DNA of 64,000 nucleotides, taken from Mesostigma viride. Lineage: Eukaryota; Streptophyta; Mesostigmatophyceae; Mesostigmatales; Mesostigmataceae. Location of the stretch: the NCBI GenBank assembly GCA_009746045.1, contig RPFO01000165.1, positions 1,720,046 to 1,784,045 of the forward strand, written 5' to 3'. A model generated the notes under the pieces. It had not been told where the DNA came from and did no database searches. It saw nothing but the letters and a program-made list of their open reading frames with translations. Both the position numbers and the translations under genes were made by a program. This document shows, piece by piece, positions 43,885 through 55,800 of the stretch; within the stretch, counting starts at the first letter, position 1, and each line of letters starts with the position of its first letter.

Positions 43885-46800
43885 GTGCGTGTATCTCTGT
43901 TTGTGTGCTTGCTGCCCCCCGGAGCTGCTTTGATAGGCAGCAATCTTAGGCCCAGCACCATCTTGCACGGTCATGCCACCACTTTGTAACGATGTTCAGT
44001 TCTGACTCGTGTGTGCTTTCCGCTGCATTGCTTAATTGGCATGGTAATTTGATATAGTATCGCATGATATGTTCAGCCTGGCGCTTGGAGGCGCGAGCTT
44101 CACTCTAATTATTGACTCAGCGAACGGATTTTTTTTGTTAATGGTACTGGACTGAGGATTAAGGTACTTTTCCGTTCGCGGTTCACGCTCGGTTTCTTAC
44201 TCGTGGAGACATGTCTGGCTGTGCAGCAACATTCGATGTAAATTTCAATTCAACAACTTGTTTTTGGCCATAATCATATCGTGGATTATTGTCATGTATG
44301 CTGTGCATGCAGCCACCCCCACGGCTCCGCCCATGTTCACCTCCGAACTCCCCAAGACGTTTGGTGGCAAGGAAACAGAGGAGCGGCTGTACCAATGGTA
44401 CGTCTTGACGCCATCTAGGCCTCGTGATTATGTCGTGGCAATTCTTGCAGCAGCAGCAGTAGCAGCAGTGTTATGCTCCCTGCTGTAATTTATTATATAT
44501 AAGATGTATCTGTATTATTAAAGTATATAATGAGATATTTTTACAATATCATGATGTTTTGCAACGCTTTACGAAACGGACTGAGGTATACACGTAGTTA
44601 AACCACGATTATTATAAGCAGGCGCACGAAAGCTTGGAATCACGGCCCCCACTTTTCTGACCATGCCTGGTGATTACGGGCTGCCACGCATGTGTGTGCG
44701 TGTGTGGGCTGCCTGTGCTCATGTCCGTGCCCATGCGTGCGCGCGTGTGTGTGTGGCTGTGGCTGCGTGTCTATCCGTGTGTGTGCGCATGCCTATCTGC
44801 GTCCACCCGCCTCAGGTGGGAGTCCTCTGGCTTCTTTGAGCCGGACTGCAGCGCGCCAGGCGAGCCGTTCGCCATGTCCATGCCACCGCCAAACGTCACG
44901 GGCCGCCTGCACATGGGCCATGCGATGACAGTCGCGCTCGAGGTGGGTGGGGCCAAGGGTCAGACCTGACAATGGTGCGAGGTGGGTGGGGGTCCATCAT
45001 TTTGTGCGACGATGCTGCGAGGTGGGTGGGTCCCTCATCTTGTGCGACGATGCTGCGAGGTGGGTGTGGGTCCATCATTTTGTGCGACGATGCTGCGAGG
45101 TGGGTGGGGGTCCATCATTTTGTGCGACGATGCTGCGAGGTGGGTGGGGGTCCATCATTTTGTGCGACGATGCTGCGAGGTGGGTGGGGTCCATCATTTT
45201 GTGCGACGATGCTGCGAGGTGGGTGGGGTCCATCATTTTGTGCGAGGATGCTGCGAGGTGGGTGGGGGTCCATCATTTTGCGCGACGATGCTACGAGGTG
45301 GGTGGGGTCCATCATTTTGTGCGACGATGCTGCGAGGTTGGTGGGGGTCCATCATTTTGTGCGACGATGCTGCGAGGTGGGTGGGGTCCACCATTTTGTG
45401 CGAGGATGCTGCGAGGTGGGTGGGTCCATCATTTTGTGCGACGATGCTGCGAGGTGGGTGGGGGTCCATCATTTTGTGCGACGATGCTGCGAGGTGGGTG
45501 GGGGTCCATCATTTTGTGCGACGATGCTGCGAGGTGGGTGGGAGTCCATCATTTTGTGCGACGATGCTGCGAGGTGGGTGGGGGTCCATCATTTTGTGCG
45601 ACGATGCTGTGAGGTGGGTGGGGGTCCATCATTAAGATCACTGAGCTCCCAAGAAGACCAGCATTTGATTGAATACAATAAGTGGAGCCCTGCCACAAAT
45701 GCAGCAGTTAACAGTGGCCTTAAGGTTTCTCAATCCGCACGTGGAAGCAAGAAGCCTCCAGGGTGGGAGGGAGGGGAAAGAAACAATTGCGGATAATTTC
45801 CTGCCTAGCTTGCTTAAGGCATGGCCCGCCGACACACAAGCTGACATCATCCTAAATTAATTAACACCGGCATGCGTCACACGCCGGCCTGAACAGTGCT
45901 GAAAACGCCACTACAAACAACGTGGCCACGCACCCCCAGGCTAGTGCGTTAACCGTACAGGTAGTTGTACAAGGTTCCCAAGACTGACAAACATAAAACT
46001 CGCCCATCGACCCCTTGGGCCGGTCCGAATCTACTATACAATAATTAATCACGACTCACTAAAGAACCCAAATCAGCCAAAGATTCGTTAACCCCTAAAT
46101 GGGCGGAAATGCTGCCGATAAATCGGCAGTAACTCACCTATTTTGTAAACCAGCCCCTGTACAACCTAGCAATATCCAATGGCTGTCCTTGGGGGGCAAG
46201 CATGTCCATGAGTTGCCCTAAGCCGTGATATATCACAACCTCACATATATTCATCGTAGGCCATGTATAACTGCCGTCAAAGTCAGGGGGGTCAAGACGA
46301 GCGTTTTCATTTTTGGTAGAATGTGCATTTTGAATTATGTTGTAAGAGCTAGGCACCTACCACTTCAGGGATGATGAACAATTAGTTGCTGAACAGTTTG
46401 AGCCATTGGGGTCATCATTTGGGTGGGTATACCAGCAGTTACACCCAGTACAGCCCATAGGAGTACCGTTGGTAAAAAGCAACCACGGGGGTAGGAGTGG
46501 GCATACTACCTACTAATACCTACTAATATGGCCCCCAACCATGCCACACAATACATTTCCCTTCCACAATGATGGGGAAACATAACTGCATCATCACACT
46601 GCCCTTACATGGCACCTATGTGCAGGTGCCACCTTGTCCATGCACGTAGGTAACGTGGTACGGATACCCTACGCAAGGCATGCATTCTAGGAGGCAGGCA
46701 CCAACAAAGATTTGAAGCCTATTTCAGTTTGCCCTAGCAAGGATAAACTAGGCCTAAGCTGCTATAGCTTGCCAGGTGATGGCCAGCACACCTGGTGGCA

Positions 46801-49800
46801 CATGCTGACAATGGGAAGCTTCTACTCACCGGTTACATGCTTGATGATGCCACAGAGACCAGCCAACTGCCTCACACTCATGCAATATGTGTGTGGGAAA
46901 TGTATAACAAACATATATGGAGGTATTCAAACCCATACAGCCTCTAAAACTTATCACCATCACCACCCTGTGGCAGGTCAACTGACTGAGGGAAGCATCT
47001 AAGAAGGGTGTTTTAGAAAGGGGCCAGGCCAGGGTCAAGAAAGAGCATGAATAATGCAAAAAGAATGTGCTACACAAGCTAGAACGTATATATATAAACG
47101 TCAAACATCGATAGGAAAACGATGCTTAAGCTTTACCAGGCATGGATGGCGTTACCTTGGCCCAGGCGGTGGCCGCAAAATGGCGCATTTCGGCACACCA
47201 AAGTTGTGCAGCATGGTCGCTGGATTCGGCGATTTCTGGCCACCCTTGCACGTTTACGACTACAAATCATCATAAAAAGTACAAAGAAACCAATATATCC
47301 TTTAAAATACGCCGGAAAGGTATTGCTGTCAACGTTTCTATCGTCCGGCCTGATCGCAGTTTTTTCCAGCAAGAACGCTGCCGACACCTATCAAATGGCA
47401 TTCCCGCGAACCAAAAATTGGCCTGTATGATCTTTAGGACGTATAAAATCAATATCCTAAGTTTGGCCAGAAAATTCTAACTCGAACGTAAATGCCATGC
47501 GTGGGCGCAAGCCGCCATGGCCAGGTCGTCGTTTTCCGGAATGCACGTTGTACGTGAAAAAGTACCCTGACCCCTTGTACTTTGACCGGCCAGAACACCT
47601 CTATAACTTTGTCAAAATATAGCAAACCCTAGTATCATGTTCTGGAGAAACTTATAAACTTTCATTCTTCTCAGCTAAACGTTTCCTAATTCCCAATGGT
47701 ATTCTCGCAAACTGGTCCCCCCAGTAGGTGCCGACAAATCGGCTGTAAGTCACTTTTTGGCGGAAAATCGGCAGCAAGACCATTCAGGGGTTAAGCAACC
47801 AGCCGACCCTACAGGTCCCCACCTAACCTCAGCTGGTGCAACCAAACACGAATCTTTGCAAGCAAGTCGTATAAAACGTACAGTTAATTTTCTCGGACCG
47901 CTAATTAATAGCCACCGACCCTTATAAACAACCGGGTCATCCAAGGAAAATTGGGGCGAGCAGGAAACCCTTTGTACAGAGAATTAGTCAGCCCATGTCG
48001 CAGACAGCCTTCCACATCCAGGCCAAGGCATAGCGGCCTTGTCTTTCCCGCATGCGTTAATTAAACTATATTCAGAGAAAACCGATTAAGATCACTGAGC
48101 TCCCAAGAAGACCAGCATTTGATTGAATACAATAAGTGGAGCCCTGCCACAAATGCAGCAGTTAAGAGTGGCCTTAAGGTTTCTCAATCCGCACGCGGAA
48201 GCAAGAAGCCTCCACCCAATTACCCCCCCCTGGCGCCAACCTCATTGCGCCGATTAAACTCATGACCACCGTGCGCGAAAGAGCGTGTCGCAACATCTTA
48301 AATGGGGACTCAGCCCGCGCTTGTCTATATTAACCCCCGCAGGGGCCCGCTGGTTACAATGCGACACAAGCCGGTGACCACCCCAAAAGCAAGCCCCCCC
48401 AAAGAGCCAGCATTTCGCAATTCCGGATCGAACCGTCCAAAAAGGAAAGAGGTTTTACGACACCATAATAGACTGAGCCGCGCAGCAGGTGCTGAGACGA
48501 AAAGGAACGACAAAGGTCTGGCGTAGCCTCGCCTCCCTAAGACGCCCTCCCCAACTCGAGTCTCGCAATAGGGAATAATTTTTAGCTTCGGAGCGCAACT
48601 CTCGCGCGGCTCCTATTGTCCCCAACTACCCCTCCTCGGCAGGGGCAGCTGGACAAGTGACCTGCCGCCACAAAAAATAATTTATGAAAAAAACAGGCCG
48701 TTGCTGACAGGAACCTGGTTCAGGACCTTTTGAGTCCAGGTCACGTCCCACGCACCATCGCAAGGTGGCAAGCCTGCGATGTGACACTAGAGCTGTTTTT
48801 GAAACTTATAAACAGCTCCGCCGAAGCTGGCCAAACCGCCGGAGTAGCGCCCCATCCTTCGCCCATGTCAAAAAGACCCGCAGCCGGGGAAAAACGACAT
48901 GATGGTAAATTTAAATTTTCTTTCCGTTGCACGACCAACTATACTATGCTTGGTCGAACAACTTAGCGGTTGTGCCACTCCATCTGCCTCGGCTACAAGA
49001 CAGATGCAACCCGCGCTAGATGTGCAATTTTGCACAGGCGGCCATTGCCGCCATTGTGAAAGAAACAGTTGCGGATCATTGCCTGCCTAGCTTGCTTAAG
49101 GCATGGCCCGCCAACACACAAGCTGACATCATCCTAAATTAATTAACACCGGCATGCGTCACACGCCGGCCTGAACAGTGCTGAAAACGCCACTACAAAC
49201 AACGTGGCCACGCACCCCCAGGCTAGTGCGTTAACCGTACAGGTAGTTGTACAAGGTTCCCAAGACTGACAAACATAAAACTCGCCCATCGACCCCTTGG
49301 GCCGGTCCGAATCTACTATACAATAATTAATCAGGACTCACTAAAGAACCCAAATCAGCCAAAGATTCGTTAAGCAACCAGCCGACCCTACAGGTCCCCA
49401 CCTAACCTCAGCTGGTGCAACCAAACACGAATCTTTGCAAGCAAGTCGTATAAAACCTACAATTAATTTTCTCGGACCGCTAATTAATAGCCACCGACCC
49501 TTATAAACAACCGGGTCATCCAAGGAAAATTGGGGCGAGCAGGAAACCCTTTGTACAGAGAATTAGTCAGCCCATGTCGCAGACAGCCTTCCACATCCAG
49601 GCCAAGGCATAGCGGCCTTATCTTTCCCGCATGCGTTAATTAAACTATATTCAGAGAAAACCGATTTTGCGCGAGGATGCTGCGAGGTGGGTGGGGTCCA
49701 TCATTTTGTGCGACGATGCTGCGAGGTGGGTGGGGGTCCATCATTTTGTGCGACGATGCTGCGAGGTGGGTGAGGGTCCATCATTTTGTGCGACGATGCT

Positions 49801-52800
49801 GCGAGGTGGGTGGGGTCCATCATTTTGTGCGAAGATGCTGCGAGGTGGGTGGGGTCCATCATTTTGTGCGACGATGCTGCGAGGTGGGTGGGGGTCCATC
49901 ATTTTGTGCGACGATGCTGCGAGGTGGGTGGGGTCCATCATTTTGTGCGACGATGCTGCGAGGTGGGTGGGGGTCCATCATTTTGTGCGAGGATGCTGCG
50001 AGGTGGGTGGGTCCATCATTTTGTGCGAGGATGCTGCGAGGTGGGTGGGGTCCATCATTTTGTGCGACGATGCTGCGAGGTGGGTGGGGTCCATCATTTT
50101 GTGCGACGATGCTGCGAGGTGGGTGGGGTCCATCATTTTGTGCGAGGATGCTGCGAGGTGGGTGGGGGTCCATCATTTTGTGCGACGATGCTGCGAGGTG
50201 GGTGGGGGTCCATCATTTTGTGCGACGATGCTGCGAGGTGGGTGGGGGTCCATCATTTTGTGCGACAATGCTGCGAGGTGGGTTGGGGTCCATCATTTTG
50301 TGCGACGATGCTGCGAGGTGGGTTGGGGTCCATCATTTTGTGCGAGGATGCTGCGAGGTGGGTGGGGTCCATCATTTTGTGCGACGATGCTGCGAGGTGG
50401 GTGGGGGTCCATCATTTTGTGCGAGGATGCTGCGAGGTGGGTTGGGGTCCATCATTTTGTGCGACGATGCTGCGAGGTGGGTGGGGGTCCATCATTTTGT
50501 GCGACGATGCTGCGAGGTGGGTGGGGTCCACCATTTTGTGCGACGATGCTGCGAGGTGGGTGGGTCCATCATTTTGTGCGACGATGCTGCGAGGTGGGTG
50601 GGGGTCCATCATTTTGTGCGACGATGCTGCGAGGTGGGTGGGGGTCCATCATTTTGTGCGACGATGCTGCGAGGTGGGTTGGGGTCCATCATTTTGTGCG
50701 ACGATGCTGCGAGGTGGGTGGGGGTCCATCATTTTGTGCGACGATGCTGCGAGGTGGGTGGGGTCCATCATTTTGTGCGAGGATGCTGCGAGGTGGGTGG
50801 GGGTCCATCATTTTGTGCGACGATGCTGCGAGGTGGGTGGGGTCCATCATTTTGTGCGAGGATGCTGCGAGGTGGGTGGGGGTCCATCATCTTGTGCGAC
50901 GATGCTGCGAGGTGGGTGGGGGTCCACCATTTTGTGCGACGATGCTGCGAGATGGGTGGGGGCATCATTTTGTGCGACGATGCTGCGAGGTGGGTGGGGT
51001 CCATCATTTTGTGCGACGATGCTGCGAGGTGAGCGGGGCTGAGTGATTTGTGCGAACATGAGTGGGTGGGGCCAAGGGTCAGACCTGACAAGGAGTGGTT
51101 CGTGCGGCAATGCCAGGAGGTGGGCTATAAAATTGGAATAAGGGTTGCCTTGCACGGCAGTAAGGAGGGGCCGAGGGTCAGGCTCGACAGTGGCATGCCA
51201 CGCGTGCAACTGTCCGGGGGGACAACGGCAGCGTTTATGTACCAGTCGTGCATGCGTTGGGTATGGGTCGCTGACAAGCAAAGCACCTTTGTTTCCTATC
51301 ACACGTGGCACGAGCAATGCTGGTAGCATGGGCAGCCCTAATGATACCCGTCTAGATGGTTGTCCCCTGCCATGCCAGGAGTTGACAATATATACTGGGC
51401 TTGAGAGTTCATGGGACTGCATACTGCACATGGGACGCGAAAGAGCAGCTCCCCTGACCACGCGCGCATGGGCCTGTTTTGATCTGCCACTCTTCAGTTG
51501 TTGAGCCAGCATTACGTGTTGATGTCCCGTGGTACGTTTCCATGCCCTGGACGTAGGAAGGTGCAGGGCCCAGAGCCTGCCTTGGATATGGTGGTCAGCT
51601 TCGTGGTCCCAGCTACCGCGCCACCCCTCACCCAGCCCGACAACCAATTTACTAGGCTTATTTCAGTTATTTGTCGTGTTTCCTGGTTCAAGCATTGTAT
51701 TGCGGAGGCTAATAACTGTCCGGCTGTCCGTGATGTTACCCTCCCTCTGGATGCATCGTGCCTGTGGCACCAGGACATCATTGCACGCTACTACCGCATG
51801 AAGGGGCGCAAGGTGCTCTACCTTCCAGGCATCGACCACGCAGGCATCGCCACGCAGGTGCGCGCGCCGAGCCCGCCGTCATTGAACGACACTATGCTTC
51901 AAAATAATCTAGACTGTTGAACCTCAGATGTGTGCGCCTGCGACCTTGGGACAGTAGTCTAACATCTGGCACTCTTGCACATTTGTATTCAACAAAGTAC
52001 TGATGTTTTGCTAATTTTTGCGCAAACGCCCCATTGGGCCACGCCCCAAGAAATAATTTCAACCAGTATTGCTTTAGTAGAGCACCGAAGTGGCATGAGC
52101 ATCCTCTCTATTGATGAACTTTTCACAGTAGTCAAAGTTCTAACATCTACCCCGGCATAATGGACTGGCAAATATAACCTGAACCAGCACTGTTGTAGCC
52201 ATGCACACTATATTGTCTCTAGGGTTGTGATGGCACTGGCAGCGTCATGCCATTTTGCTGCTGCCGTGTTGGTATGCGGCGCAACCACTGTAGTTTCGGC
52301 GCTGGCACAGACAAGGCCATGCCCACACCCATCCGTCTGCTCATCGGCGTGTCTTGTCCTATGGGATCTGTGATACCCCATAGGGAGCTGCTGGATTATA
52401 AAAATGGAGGTTGATCCCAAGCAATACTTGAGATCAACCTCCATTTTTCTTTTTCTTTTTTCCTTCTTTATGTTTTCCTTTGGTTCGCACAATACCTTGA
52501 AATGGCCTTTTTTTTACATAAACTATGGCCCATGGCAAGTTTTTAGTCAGATTGACCTAGGAATGGATCTCACCACTCCCCGGGATGTGTCTGGCTAGCG
52601 CCGGAGTATTTGAGTCAAAATGATAAGTTAACATGGTATTCCCCGCTTAAGTTAACTCCACATCCAAGGCCAAAACTGCCCACCTAAACCACTTGCACTG
52701 GCATAGAAACAATAATTGATCTCAGATTATGCTGTAACTTTGCAGCTGTGACGAATAATAGTTGCTCTGACCTTGTACAAAGTTCTACGCCATTTGGAGC

Positions 52801-55800
52801 CCTAATTAGTGACAAATGCTAGCGAAACTTTGCTAGCATTTGTCATTCATGGCCATCTTAAATCAATATTTAATCCAAATAATGTCAGAATGCCACCAAA
52901 ACTTATTGCAATCATGCCAGCACCTGACGCATGGTCTCAACAAGTCATGTGCAAGAAATCAGATCATGCAGAGCCCGAAATGGTGACATTTGCCATCATT
53001 TGTCACCATTTTTTGCCTTTTTACTCACAATTTTAACAACACTAACCACCAAGACACTCCCCAAGCCGGGGCACATCATGTTAAATCTTTGCAGGCAACT
53101 CAAGAATGACTAGTACAAACAGTGTGCAAAACCTTGGTGCATGTGAATGCCTGAGTGGTGACCATTGCTAGCATAACACATCATGTAAGGTAGACATTGC
53201 CAGTATGCCACAAAGCTGTGATGTGCAGTGCATGTCCATATTTATAGCCCACGACAACATACCTCTAAACTACTTGGCACATTGCAAAATGGGAAGGAAA
53301 GGTGAACAAGACATGCCACGTCACTAACACAGCCACTTGAATGCTACCAACACCCACCATGCATGATATAAACTACGTGTAATGCATGCATGTGGAGAAT
53401 ATGCCGAGCGAGGTGAAGTGACACCAAGGTTGGCACATGTCACCCGGCATCCGCGTATGCTCACATGGTATGGCATTGGCATATCCCAGGTCTCCATCTC
53501 TTGCAATTTGTGCGCACCAAGCCACCCATGCAGTCACCCACCCATGCAGCCACCTGGCCACCTACCCACACAACTGCTCACACACTCGCGCGCCCGTGCA
53601 CCCAGACACCCACCCGTCCACACACCCAGTGACCCACCCAGCCAGCCAGCCGCGCACGTGCTAACCCACCTTTTATAACCATGCGTGCACCTAGGCACCT
53701 AGCCACCTACCAACCCACTTCGACATCCACCCACCCACCAAGGCACCTGCGCAACCCACACACCAATCAGGTAATGAGGAGGCATTCACCCATCCAATGA
53801 GCCAACCACCCAACCACCCAACCACCCAACCACCGAAACACCCAGCCAGCTGGCCCCATATGCACCCCTCCGGCCACCCACCCTTGACCCACCCTCGCAC
53901 CTACCCACTCAACCACTCACTGCCCCCACACCCTTATACCCACTGATTCACCCACACGTGCATTGTCTCAGCCAGCCATCCACCTACCTCACCCACAACG
54001 TGCACAGCCCTTCACCCGCGATAGGTGAGACGGTCCCAACCATAAACCCATCCACACATCCATATCTGTGTGCCCACAAGTCCGTCTGCCCGTCCCTTCG
54101 CCCACCCACGTACCACACCTAATCATCTACACATCCACCAGCCACCAACCACCAATGGCCCACCCACCAACCCACCCACCCACATGCATCCCTAACCAAC
54201 CGACCACCAAGCCACCACCCTCGAAACCGTGAGATTGTTTCACGCACGAATCCAACAACCCACCCACTTCGCAGTCCCCAAAGCTTATCAATCACCCAGC
54301 CACCTGGCCATCCGCCTACAACCAACCACCCTTGCACTTATCCACCCACCATGACCAGCCAGCCACCCACCCACCCACCCACCCTCTCCAACTGCCTGTG
54401 CTCCCAGCTACTCGGCCAGCCATTTACCACGGCATCCACCTTTCAGCCAGCCACCTGCCATGGAACCCACGCACGCCTAGGCATCCCTTGAAGCATCTAT
54501 AGCCTAAGCTTCCCTTGCAAGACTCCCTGGGCAACCAACCAACCAACCAACCAACCAATCATCCAGCTACAGAACCACCTAACCACCTAACCACTCAACA
54601 ACCCAATCACCGAACCACCTAACTACCCAACACACAAACCAGCCAGGCATGTGCCCGCCCATTCGCCATCGAATGCCCGCACAATCGCAAACCCCCATAC
54701 ACGCCCCGCTCACATAGCCAGCCACACACCCACCCAGCCACCTGCTCAACTCACGCATGAAGGCAATATCAGCCATGCACGGCCTCACCTTGCATCACTT
54801 GCATTGCCTGGGTGATTTGCATGGTGCAGCTTCCATCTCGTTGTCAGCAACTGCAAAGGCTTTTTCTTCACAGTAATGAATGAGCAACAACGTTGGAAAC
54901 GTTCTCCTTTCCCTCTTTGAAGCAGTCTTTGAATTAGAAAGACAAGGGCAAACATCTGGACAAGGGGGCAATAACCACTGCATAATGCCCTAGAGAGAGT
55001 CTTATTAATCGAGCTCTCTACCCTTTGAGAAGCTGCCTTGCGTTAGCAACGATTCTGGGCCCTCTAGCTCGCTCACCTCGCTTGATCTGCGCTTCTTTAT
55101 GGCTGCCATGAGATGCGAAGCTTGAGCCCAGCTTGTTGTGGCGAGGTCGTCTGCCCGACCCATCACATCTCGAAACCGCACTGCCGACTAATAAAAACGA
55201 TGGCCCCCTTTGCCGTTTGTATCTAGCGTCAAAAGAACAATGAACTCGCTTGGAAAACACTGTCGCAAAGAGCTTTCTACAGGCATTATAAGCAATTTTC
55301 GCAGCTTTTACCGCACTTACTGCACATCCGGAAGACCATTAGCGACCTTTGCGCGGAATCTTGGGCACGCCATATGTCCTGATGCCTTATTGCTTCAGGC
55401 TGGGCAGTTTGGAAGGTCGGGCATAGCCTAAAGAGCTAATTAACTGACGACAAAGATATGCATTGCACGAAGCAAGAAACAGACGGATTTCGCACCCCAT
55501 ATTTATTCACGTCTCTGCCGGAAAATTAAAAGCGAAACTAAAAAACCGACAAACTAGAGTTTTCGGGAATATTATAACGAACAAGCTGAGCTAGCGTGCT
55601 GGGATTTTCGTTTCCTCCCGTATCCAGGACCTTGAGACACGTACCACCGAGAAATCTGGATTTCGCGAAAAAAACTGTTGCGCCGCAAAAAAAATGTATG
55701 TCCCGTTCAATGCCCTCGTCGCAATCACAGCGCATATCATTCCAAAGTTATTCTATGGATTAAACGTGATGTAAGCTTCGTTTTGACACCTCGGGCGGCT

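Noticed and set aside
44690-44800. Possible coding extension of ValRS exon 3 upstream (Cys/Val-rich frame)
   Set aside because: It is a GT-rich simple repeat in intron 2. The acceptor CCTCAG at 44815 joins exon 2 in the correct phase to give YQWWESSGFF.
49667-51046. Three overlapping plus-strand frames of 418-459 codons, also 44947-45796
   Set aside because: Repetitive translations of the 39-40 bp array in ValRS intron 3, with mixed 39/40-bp units cycling the frames.
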